The notes beneath the pieces were generated by a model. The model was given only the letters and a program-made list of their open reading frames with translations, was not told the origin of the DNA and made no database searches. The position numbers and the translations under genes were made by a program. 5,368 nucleotides of DNA from Bacillota bacterium (GTDB lineage: Bacteria; Bacillota; Dehalobacteriia; UBA4068), in NCBI GenBank assembly GCA_009778255.1, contig WRKD01000079.1, positions 1 through 5,368 on the forward strand. Direction: 5' to 3'. Position 1 is the stretch's first letter. The number at the start of each line of letters is the position of its first letter. Shown piece after piece: positions 1 through 3,937 of the stretch.

Positions 1-90
1 CCCATAGCCATAGAAGAAGGCCTGCGTTTCGCTATTCGTGAAGGAGGCCGTACAGTAGGCTCCGGCGTGGTCATCGGCGTGAATGAATAA
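1..90 (+). CDS. tuf: Elongation factor Tu, C-terminal end (5'-truncated by window edge)
   Basis: Only the last 29 codons and the TAA stop are present; the gene begins upstream of the window. The frame reads PIAIEEGLRFAIREGGRTVG followed by SGVVIGVNE. The RFAIREGGRTVGxGVV block is the signature of the EF-Tu domain III beta-barrel end. EF-Tu is the cytoplasmic GTPase that delivers aminoacyl-tRNA to the ribosomal A site. The final residues (IGVNE) differ from the more common KIIE/EIIE-like ending, but the extreme C-terminus of EF-Tu varies between lineages. No GC-rich hairpin with a T-run follows the stop, so the end of the tuf transcript is not evident and read-through toward rpmG is possible. 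Position ahead of rpmG-secE-nusG is a usual Gram-positive arrangement. Identity is nearly certain; tuf versus a second tuf paralogue cannot be told apart. Confidence 0.96.
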   Translation, partial: PIAIEEGLRFAIREGGRTVGSGVVIGVNE

Positions 91-150
91 ATATTAACCA
101 TATCGTGTCTTGCCTGCTAATTTAATTGAATAGTACTTGTTAAAAAACTC

Positions 151-179
151 TTGACAGTTTTATCAGAGTATGTTACTCT
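151..179 (+). promoter_or_regulatory. Sigma-A-type promoter for rpmG-secE-nusG
   Basis: A perfect -35 box TTGACA lies at 151-156. After a 17-bp spacer comes TACTCT at 174-179, a weak -10 (3 of 6 matches) rescued by an extended -10 TG at 171-172 (TGnTACTCT). Transcription would start near 186, giving a leader of about 115 nt before rpmG. The -10 is also the right arm of a hexamer dyad, AGAGTA (165-170) and TACTCT (174-179). An alternative -10, TATAAA at 214-219, has no convincing -35. The -35 and spacing are seen directly; promoter activity is inferred. Confidence 0.65.
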
Positions 180-223
180 AACAGAGCGCCTTTTTATAGG
201 CAGACTTTGTGTGTATAAAAATA

Positions 224-270
224 GCGGAAGATTTTATTATCTGCAGAGAAAGTTTAAGCGAATTTTCCGC
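224..270 (+). other. Leader hairpin upstream of rpmG
   Basis: GCGGAAGATTT (224-234) can pair with GAATTTTCCGC (260-270), giving 11 base pairs including two G-U wobbles. The loop is about 25 nt and contains a CTGCAG palindrome. It lies in the predicted 5' UTR and ends about 20 nt before the rpmG Shine-Dalgarno. No U-run follows, so it is not an ordinary intrinsic terminator. An mRNA-stability or leader-regulation role is possible, and I do not recognise it as a known leader family. Confidence 0.4.
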
Positions 271-302
271 GATCAATATTTTAATATCTGGAGGTGTGCT
301 AA

Positions 303-452
303 GTGAGGGTAGCTGTTACGCTGGCTTGCAGTGAATGCAAGAGAAGAAATTATATGAGCAGCAAAAATAAAAAAACTACGCCGGAACGCATCGAAATGAA
401 AAAGTATTGCAATTCTTGTAAAACCCATACGATGCATAAAGAAACTAAATAA
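303..452 (+). CDS. rpmG: 50S ribosomal protein L33
   Basis: A 49-residue protein from a GTG start; the sequence opens (M)RVAVTLACSECKRRNY and ends KKYCNSCKTHTMHKETK. L33 is a small protein of the large ribosomal subunit near the E site. The two CxxC pairs (Cys9/Cys12 and Cys36/Cys39) form the zinc-ribbon seen in the zinc-binding (C+) form of L33. Many Bacillota carry a second, zinc-free L33 copy elsewhere that is used in zinc limitation; whether this genome does cannot be seen here. The start is supported by GGAGGTG at 290-296, six bases upstream, and by the standard 49-residue family length. It is the first gene of the predicted rpmG-secE-nusG transcript, with 26 nt before secE. No tRNA-Trp gene lies between rpmG and secE, although some relatives have one there. 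Confidence 0.96.
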   Translation: MRVAVTLACSECKRRNYMSSKNKKTTPERIEMKKYCNSCKTHTMHKETK

Positions 453-478
453 GCATATTATTTAAGGAAGTGAAGTAA

Positions 479-697
479 ATGGCTACTAAAAATGAAGCCG
501 AAAAAAAGAAAGCTACAAATAGGCTGAAGGCTTTTTTCCGCGGCGTATTGAATGAGCTCAAAAAGGTTCATTGGCCGGATAGAAAACAACTTATTACCTA
601 TACTGGTGTGGTGGTTGTATTTGTTTTGGTTGTATCTTTAGCAATTTCCGCTTTGGATTGGCTCTTTTCTGGGCTGATCCATTATATATTGCGTTAA
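479..697 (+). CDS. secE: Preprotein translocase subunit SecE
   Basis: A 72-residue protein with the single-membrane-span SecE layout typical of Gram-positive bacteria. It has a charged, Lys-rich cytoplasmic N-terminus (about 1-20) and an amphipathic segment with the family signature NELKKVHWPDRKQL (25-38). One hydrophobic transmembrane helix follows (about 43-63). E. coli SecE, by contrast, has three spans. SecE clamps and stabilises SecY in the SecYEG channel that exports proteins across the cytoplasmic membrane with SecA or co-translationally with SRP. The ATG at 479 is preceded by AAGGAAGTG (464-472) at six bases. The gene sits 26 nt after rpmG and 24 nt before nusG, the near-universal secE-nusG pairing. 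Nothing is truncated or unusual. Confidence 0.97.
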   Translation: MATKNEAEKKKATNRLKAFFRGVLNELKKVHWPDRKQLITYTGVVVVFVLVVSLAISALDWLFSGLIHYILR

Positions 698-721
698 GCC
701 CGGAAGGGGATAAGTCTTGTT

Positions 722-1246
722 ATGGGCAAGGATTGGTATGTTATACACACCTATGCCGGTTATGAAAACAAGGTAAAAGCCAACCTTGAAAAACGCGTAG
801 AATCCATGAATATGGAGGAAAATATTTTTCGCGTTATTGTGCCTATGGAAAACGAAGTGCAAATAAAAGGCGGCAAGCGCAAAATAACCCCGCGCAAGGT
901 GTATCCTGGTTATGTGTTAGTAGAAATGAATTTAACCGATTCTTCTTGGTATGTTGTACGCAATACACCGGGTGTAACCGGTTTTGTGGGCACAGGTGCC
1001 AAGCCTGTACCCTTACATGCCGAGGAAGCGGAAAAAATATTAGCCCAAATGGGCTTTATGGAAAGCCGCATTAAGGTGAATTTCAGTTTGGGTGAGAGCG
1101 TACGCATTATTGGCGGTCCTTTTGAAGATTTTGTGGGTTCTGTCGACGAAATATATGCGGAAAAAGGTAAAATGCGTGTATCCTTGAGCATGTTCGGACG
1201 TGAAACCCCGGTAGAACTGGAGTTCTCTCAGGTAGAAAAGTTGTAA
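722..1246 (+). CDS. nusG: Transcription elongation/termination factor NusG
   Basis: A 174-residue protein with two recognisable domains. The N-terminal NGN domain (about 1-110) includes WYVIHTYAGYENKV near the start, PRKVYPGYVLVEM in the middle and the hallmark GVTGFVGTG. The C-terminal KOW domain (about 121-174) includes FSLGESVRIIGGPFEDFVG. NusG binds RNA polymerase across the clamp and beta lobe through NGN. The KOW domain contacts partners such as ribosomal S10 (NusE) or Rho; in Bacillota NusG can also stimulate pausing at T-rich non-template DNA. Length and domain layout match the family. The ATG at 722 follows a GGAAGGGGAT Shine-Dalgarno region (702-711), with somewhat long spacing of about 12 bases from AAGGGG. 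It is the last gene before the L11-L1 unit, and read-through into rplK is plausible because only a weak hairpin intervenes. Confidence 0.97.
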   Translation: MGKDWYVIHTYAGYENKVKANLEKRVESMNMEENIFRVIVPMENEVQIKGGKRKITPRKVYPGYVLVEMNLTDSSWYVVRNTPGVTGFVGTGAKPVPLHAEEAEKILAQMGFMESRIKVNFSLGESVRIIGGPFEDFVGSVDEIYAEKGKMRVSLSMFGRETPVELEFSQVEKL

Positions 1247-1258
1247 TCAATAGCCCTT

Positions 1259-1280
1259 GGAGCGGTTTAGGCCGCTTTTG
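1259..1280 (+). other. Small GC hairpin with short T-run after nusG
   Basis: AGCGGT (1261-1266) pairs with GCCGCT (1271-1276), including one G-U pair, over a TTAG loop. Two further G-U pairs are possible at 1259-1260. TTTT follows at 1276-1279. It resembles a weak, partial terminator or the upstream stem of the L1 operator, which begins one base later. The T-run is too short for a confident terminator call. Confidence 0.35.
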
Positions 1281-1315
1281 GTGGGAGGGGGGTTATTACC
1301 CCCCGCTTATACCAC
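1281..1315 (+). promoter_or_regulatory. L1-binding leader operator of rplK-rplA (23S rRNA mimic)
   Basis: GTGG (1281-1284) pairs with CCAC (1312-1315). Inside is an asymmetric loop, GA on the short strand (1285-1286) and GCTTATA on the long strand (1305-1311). An inner helix follows, GGGGGGT (1287-1293) with ACCCCCC (1298-1304), capped by TATT. This matches the known L1 recognition module: two helices around an asymmetric loop with GTGGGAGG on one side and ATACCAC on the other, as in the L1 arm of 23S rRNA (E. coli reads GUGGGAGG...AUACCAC there, recalled from memory). L1 binding in the L11 leader is established in E. coli as translational feedback on both genes. The site ends five bases before the rplK Shine-Dalgarno, so bound L1 could block initiation. 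Confidence 0.8.
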
Positions 1316-1337
1316 AAGAAAAGGAGGAGAAACCTTA

Positions 1338-1763
1338 ATGGCAAAGAAAGTTAAGACGGTAATAAAGCTGCAAATTCCTGCCGGCAAAGCTAACCCGGCC
1401 CCTCCGGTCGGTTCGGCGTTGGGTCCTCATGGTGTTAATATCATGGGCTTTTGCAAGGAGTTTAATGAAAGAACAGCTAATCAACCGGGTATGATAATCC
1501 CGGCGGAGATCACTGTTTTTGAAGATCGCAGTTTTACTTTCGTACTTAAGACCCCCCCTGCCGCAGTGCTTTTAATGAAAGCAGCCGGCATAGAAAAGGG
1601 TTCCGGCGTACCCAATCGCACTAAAGTTGCTACCGTAACACGGGAGCAGGTGAGAGAAATAGCCGCATTGAAAATGACCGATTTAAATGCCGCAGATGTG
1701 GAAGCCGCAATGAGTATGATAGAAGGCACTGCGCTTAGTATGGGCATAATAGTGGGAGGATAA
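1338..1763 (+). CDS. rplK: 50S ribosomal protein L11
   Basis: A 141-residue protein of exact family length. The N-terminal domain holds the conserved PAPPVGSALGPHGVNIM block (20-36) followed by FCKEFN (38-43). The C-terminal domain, which binds the 23S rRNA GTPase-associated centre, includes KGSGVPN and ends MGIIVGG. L11 forms the base of the stalk region with L10, is the target region of thiostrepton-type antibiotics, and is needed for RelA-type stringent signalling. The ATG at 1338 is chosen because AAGGAGG (1321-1327) stands ten bases upstream and the protein then begins MAKKVKTVIKLQIPAGKANP. The open frame extends upstream to 1257, but that extension would run through the L1 operator and has no homology. 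The codons for the last three residues, GTG GGA GGA, double as the 5' half of a second L1-like RNA motif. Confidence 0.98.
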   Translation: MAKKVKTVIKLQIPAGKANPAPPVGSALGPHGVNIMGFCKEFNERTANQPGMIIPAEITVFEDRSFTFVLKTPPAAVLLMKAAGIEKGSGVPNRTKVATVTREQVREIAALKMTDLNAADVEAAMSMIEGTALSMGIIVGG

Positions 1764-1776
1764 ATTCCGTTACCAC
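1752..1776 (+). promoter_or_regulatory. Second L1-like RNA element spanning the rplK stop and the rplA leader
   Basis: GTGG (1752-1755) can pair with CCAC (1773-1776). The internal loop has GA (1756-1757) on the short strand and GTTA (1769-1772) on the long strand. The inner helix is GGA (1758-1760) with TCC (1766-1768) over TAAAT. The 5' strand GTGGGAGG and the closing CCAC are identical to the leader operator at 1281-1315. The rplK stop TAA (1761-1763) lies in the apical loop, and the rplA Shine-Dalgarno AAGGAGG (1778-1784) begins one base after the closing helix. The sequence match is direct; L1 binding is inferred. The inner helix is short, so this may be a weaker site or a chance match. 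Confidence 0.5.
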
Positions 1777-1791
1777 AAAGGAGGATGCGAT

Positions 1792-2490
1792 ATGCCGAAG
1801 CATGGCAAAAAATATAAGGAAATAGTAAAAAAAATTGATTTAAGCGCTTTTTACGAGCCGCTACAGGCATTGACTTTAGTTAAAGAAAATGCCAAGGCTA
1901 AGTTCGATGAAACTGTTGAATTAGCCATACGCCTTAATCTAGATCCCCGTCAAGCAGATCAGCAGGTGCGCGGCGCGGTAGTTTTGCCTCATGGTACGGG
2001 TGTGACCCGCACCGTATTGGTATTTGCCAAAGGTGAGAAAGCAAAAGAAGCAGAAGCCGCCGGCGCCGATTTTGTTGGCGCAGAAGATATGATAGAAAAA
2101 ATACAAGGCGGCTGGTTTGGCTTCGATGTTGCTGTAGCCACCCCAGATATGATGGGTATGGTAGGTAAATTAGGCCGTGTTTTGGGCCCTAAAGGCTTAA
2201 TGCCCAATCCTAAAACCGGAACAGTTTCTATGGATGTGACCAAGGCTATTGCCGATATTAAAGCGGGAAAAGTTGAATACCGTTTAGATAAAGCCGCTAA
2301 TATCCATTGCCGTATTGGTAAAGTTTCGTTTGATACAGAAAAATTGTTCGATAATTATCAAACGGTAGTTGATATTTTAATAAAAGCCAAACCCTCTGCA
2401 GCCAAAGGCCAGTATATGAAAAGTGTTACCCTCTCTTCTACCATGGGCCCTGGTTTCAAAATATCCCCGGTAAAGCCTTTAGGTAAATAG
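1792..2490 (+). CDS. rplA: 50S ribosomal protein L1
   Basis: A 232-residue protein, close to the usual length of about 230. It opens MPKHGKKYKE and carries the conserved domain II/hinge signature GRVLGPKGLMPNPKTGTV (MPNPKTGTV from residue 137). The C-terminal RNA-binding face has GKVEYRLDKAANIHCRIGK (159-177). L1 binds the mobile L1 arm of 23S rRNA (helices 76-78), helps move deacylated tRNA out of the E site, and acts as a translational repressor of its own operon by binding a mimic of that rRNA site. Two candidate targets of this protein are visible here, at 1281-1315 and 1752-1776. The start ATG at 1792 is seven bases after AAGGAGG. An ATG at 1785 is out of frame. The gene follows rplK by 28 nt and is presumably translationally coupled to it. 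Confidence 0.98.
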   Translation: MPKHGKKYKEIVKKIDLSAFYEPLQALTLVKENAKAKFDETVELAIRLNLDPRQADQQVRGAVVLPHGTGVTRTVLVFAKGEKAKEAEAAGADFVGAEDMIEKIQGGWFGFDVAVATPDMMGMVGKLGRVLGPKGLMPNPKTGTVSMDVTKAIADIKAGKVEYRLDKAANIHCRIGKVSFDTEKLFDNYQTVVDILIKAKPSAAKGQYMKSVTLSSTMGPGFKISPVKPLGK

Positions 2491-2526
2491 TAAATTATTA
2501 CTGGTAAACTGTTTAAAATATACATA

Positions 2527-2626
2527 GCCTAAGACAGCCGGTCCTAATTGGGATAATTCTGCCGGCCGAGGCAGGTAAAAGCGATGTTGTGTTTGCTCTG
2601 CCCTGCCCAAAAGCAGGGCTTTATAC
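2527..2626 (+). ncRNA. L10 leader: kink-turn L10-L12 binding site with attenuator
   Basis: GCCT (2527-2530) pairs with AGGC (2569-2572), and GCCGG (2537-2541) with CCGGC (2562-2566). They are joined by AAGACA on the 5' side and CGAG on the 3' side. This is the conserved CCTAAGACAGC...GCCGAGG kink-turn of the ribosomal protein L10 leader family. Downstream lies a terminator (2600-2626). GGCAGG (2570-2575) can instead pair with CCTGCC (2602-2607), which destroys both the kink-turn base stem and the 5' arm of the terminator: an antiterminator. In B. subtilis L10(L12)4 binding to this leader promotes attenuation of rplJL; the same logic is inferred here. Seen directly: the motif, the terminator and the mutually exclusive pairings. 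Confidence 0.9.
2600..2626 (+). terminator. Attenuator terminator in the rplJ leader
   Basis: GCCCTGC (2600-2606) pairs perfectly with GCAGGGC (2613-2619) over a CCAAAA loop, followed by TTTATACTT. The U-tract is short and interrupted, as suits a regulated, leaky attenuator. Its 5' arm is shared with the antiterminator partner of 2570-2575. It lies about 30 nt before the rplJ start, so it would control rplJ-rplL rather than end rplA for good. Confidence 0.8.
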
Positions 2627-2657
2627 TTAAGATAAATTTTACTAAGGGGGTTTAATA

Positions 2658-3194
2658 GTGGAGAAAAAACCGCAAAGATTGGAAAAAGAAACCGAGGTTA
2701 GCTATTTGCAGGAATTGTTTAAAAACAATAATGTCGCGGTGCTTACCAACTATCGCAGTATTACCGTATCTGAGGATGTACGTTTGCGCCGTCAGCTGCG
2801 CGAAGCTGAAGTGGAGTATCTTGTAGCAAAAAATACCTTGATCAAACTGGCTTGCCATGCCAATGATCAACAGGCGTTGGACCCGTATTTAGAAGGGCCT
2901 ACTGCCGTCGCTTTTTCGCAAGACCCGGTAACGGTAGCAAAGCTTTTGATGAATTTTATAAAAGAGGCAAAGAAAACCGAGGTAAAAGCCGGTTTGTTAG
3001 CCAATAAACTCATTAGTGCCGCCGAGGTCGAAGCTTTAGCCAAGCTGCCTGCGCGTGAAGTATTGCTGGCTCAGGTAGTAGGCATGTTCCAGGCGCCGCT
3101 GGCTGGTTTTGCCGGTGTTACCAGTGGAATATTAAGACAGCTAGTTATAGTTACCGATCGCGTTCGCGAACAAAAAGCTGCTGTAAGTGCTTAA
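2658..3194 (+). CDS. rplJ: 50S ribosomal protein L10 (stalk base protein)
   Basis: A 178-residue protein starting at GTG, with AAGGGGG (2644-2650) seven bases upstream. The N-terminal globular domain, which anchors to 23S rRNA beside L11, includes NYRSITVSEDVRLRRQLREA (31-50), VAKNTL (56-61) and the conserved LEGPTAVAF (78-86). The C-terminal part (about 146-178) is the long helix that carries L7/L12 dimers. L10 is the scaffold of the stalk that recruits EF-Tu, EF-G and IF2, and with bound L12 it represses its own operon through the upstream leader. The protein is about a dozen residues longer than B. subtilis L10 (about 166, recalled), mostly in the C-terminal helix, which suggests an extra L12-dimer site. 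rplL follows after an 84-nt gap. Confidence 0.97.
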   Translation: MEKKPQRLEKETEVSYLQELFKNNNVAVLTNYRSITVSEDVRLRRQLREAEVEYLVAKNTLIKLACHANDQQALDPYLEGPTAVAFSQDPVTVAKLLMNFIKEAKKTEVKAGLLANKLISAAEVEALAKLPAREVLLAQVVGMFQAPLAGFAGVTSGILRQLVIVTDRVREQKAAVSA

Positions 3195-3201
3195 TAGCTT
3201 G

Positions 3202-3222
3202 TTCTAAAACATTGTTTTAGGG
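3202..3222 (+). other. Hairpin in the rplJ-rplL intergenic gap
   Basis: CTAAAAC (3204-3210) and GTTTTAG (3214-3220) are a perfect 7-bp inverted repeat with a 3-nt ATT loop. Two more U-G pairs are possible outside it. A T-rich stretch (TTTTTT at 3230-3235) lies 10 nt downstream, and AAAAAA at 3248-3253 could pair with it. The stem is A-T rich, so strong termination is unlikely. A processing, stability or pausing role that sets L12 output relative to L10 is possible but unproven. Confidence 0.35.
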
Positions 3223-3278
3223 GATTTAATTTTTTGATTAGTAACTTAAAAAATATTAATTTTTAGGAGGATCAATCA

Positions 3279-3656
3279 ATGTCTAAAGTAAGTGATGTAT
3301 TGGATATCGTAAAAGAAATGACTGTGCTGGAGTTAGCGGAATTAGTAAAGACTTTTGAAGAAGAATTTGGTGTATCTGCCGCTGCCCCGATGGCTATTGC
3401 CGCCGCCCCAACGGCAGCTGCCGAAGCCGCCCCCGAGGAAGAAAAAACTGAATTCGATGTAATTTTGACCAGCTTTGGTGAAAAGAAAGTCAATGTTATT
3501 AAGGTGGTTCGTGAGATTACGGGCTTAGGGTTAAAAGAAGCCAAGGATTTAGTAGAAGCTGCCCCCAAACCCGTGAAGGAAAACATCAATAAAGAAGAAG
3601 CCGAAGCTATAAAAACCAAACTGACCGAAGCGGGAGCTACTGCGGAAATCAAATAA
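3279..3656 (+). CDS. rplL: 50S ribosomal protein L7/L12
   Basis: A 125-residue acidic protein with the standard three parts. The N-terminal dimerisation/L10-binding helices (about 1-31) run MSKVSDVLDIVKEM through EEFGV. A flexible Ala/Pro-rich hinge follows (about 32-56). The globular C-terminal domain (about 57-125) contains VNVIKVVREITGLGLKEAKD (71-90), the face that contacts EF-Tu, EF-G, IF2 and RF3. It is the multi-copy stalk protein, bound as dimers to L10. AGGAGG at 3265-3270, eight bases before ATG, is a strong Shine-Dalgarno and fits the need for several copies per ribosome. The gene is co-transcribed with rplJ after an 84-nt gap containing a small hairpin, and is followed by a strong hairpin terminator. 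Confidence 0.98.
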   Translation: MSKVSDVLDIVKEMTVLELAELVKTFEEEFGVSAAAPMAIAAAPTAAAEAAPEEEKTEFDVILTSFGEKKVNVIKVVREITGLGLKEAKDLVEAAPKPVKENINKEEAEAIKTKLTEAGATAEIK

Positions 3657-3660
3657 TGTG

Positions 3661-3737
3661 CACCCTAAAGCTGTTTAAAGAGATAATGCTTGGCAAGGGA
3701 TATGTAAAAGCCCTTGCCAAGGGTGGTTCTTTTTATT
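3661..3737 (+). terminator. Intrinsic terminator/attenuator between rplL and rpoB
   Basis: CTTGGCAAGGG (3689-3699) pairs perfectly with CCCTTGCCAAG (3711-3721) over an 11-nt loop, giving an 11-bp stem. The T-tract (TTCTTTTTATT, 3727-3737) begins five bases after the stem. CACCC (3661-3665) can also pair with GGGTG (3721-3725), which places a second stem almost directly against the T-tract. A terminator or partial attenuator is expected here; E. coli is known to attenuate between rplL and rpoB. Strength and read-through cannot be judged from sequence. Confidence 0.82.
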
Positions 3738-3766
3738 CCTTAATTTCCTGTTGCCACAATCATTAA

Positions 3767-3796
3767 CAATCATTTTCTACACAATTATTTTCTACA
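3767..3796 (+). repeat. Tandem 15-bp direct repeat upstream of the rpoB promoter
   Basis: CAATCATTTTCTACA (3767-3781) is followed directly by CAATTATTTTCTACA (3782-3796), 14 of 15 bases identical. A fragment CAATCATT also precedes it at 3757-3764, and CAAA follows it. The array ends 20 bp upstream of the -35 box. It may be a slippage duplication in AT-rich DNA, or a pair of protein-binding sites separated by about 1.5 helical turns; nothing in the sequence decides this. Confidence 0.75.
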
Positions 3797-3816
3797 CAAA
3801 CCTGTCAAAATTTTTA

Positions 3817-3845
3817 TTGACTGGCTTGTTTATTTGTGTTATTAT
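3817..3845 (+). promoter_or_regulatory. Sigma-A-type promoter for rpoB
   Basis: TTGACT (3817-3822) and TATTAT (3840-3845) each match consensus at five of six positions, with the optimal 17-bp spacer. An A/T tract (AAAATTTTTAT, about 3807-3816) directly upstream resembles an UP element. Transcription would start near 3852, giving a leader of about 85 nt. The -35 is the right arm of an interrupted dyad, CCTGTCAA (3801-3808) and TTGACTGG (3817-3824), with one mismatch. It follows a terminator, so it likely supplies rpoB (and probably rpoC) transcription independent of rplJL. Confidence 0.8.
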
Positions 3846-3907
3846 TAAGGTTGCTGTTATTATGGGTTAGTATTGCTATTTTCCTTAATATATCATTTTC
3901 TTTAAAT

Positions 3908-3926
3908 CAGTTATAACTGTGAGGAG
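3908..3926 (+). promoter_or_regulatory. Palindrome abutting the rpoB Shine-Dalgarno
   Basis: CAGTTATAACTG (3908-3919) is a perfect 12-bp palindrome; GAGGAG (3921-3926) begins two bases later. In RNA it can form a 4-bp hairpin with a TATA loop. The Shine-Dalgarno is 11 bases from the ATG at 3938, on the long side. An in-frame TGA at 3935-3937 directly before the ATG excludes any upstream start, and the nearby TTG at 3934 is out of frame. Confidence 0.5.
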
Positions 3927-3937
3927 TGATTGATTGA

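Noticed and set aside
91..150. Search for a tuf terminator
   Set aside because: No GC-rich stem followed by a T-run is visible; only A/T-rich short repeats.
188..201. GCCT-TTTTAT-AGGC mini-hairpin
   Set aside because: Only four base pairs and no T-run after it; likely chance.
91..302. tRNA gene, as found near rpmG-secE in some relatives
   Set aside because: No cloverleaf, T-loop GTTCRA or 3' acceptor pattern could be found in this gap, and the 26-nt rpmG-secE gap is too short.
638..862. Minus-strand open frame of 74 codons
   Set aside because: It lies opposite the clear secE and nusG genes and has no recognisable motif: a shadow frame.
910..1191. Minus-strand open frame of 93 codons
   Set aside because: Complement of nusG with low-complexity composition and no homology.
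1257..1337. Upstream extension of the rplK reading frame from a TTG at 1257
   Set aside because: The 27 extra residues have no L11 homology and are read through the L1 operator. The ATG at 1338 has a strong Shine-Dalgarno and gives the exact family length.
1481..1870. Minus-strand open frame of 129 codons across rplK-rplA
   Set aside because: It is antisense to two certain genes and only reflects codon bias in the complementary strand.
2498..2524. Possible promoter TTACTG ... TATACA before the L10 leader
   Set aside because: The -35 is weak and the spacing is about 15. A start near 2531 would also cut off the 5' strand of the kink-turn, so the leader must be transcribed from further upstream.
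3272..3652. Minus-strand open frame of 126 codons exactly covering rplL
   Set aside because: Ala/Ser-rich mirror of the rplL hinge and domains; a typical antisense shadow.
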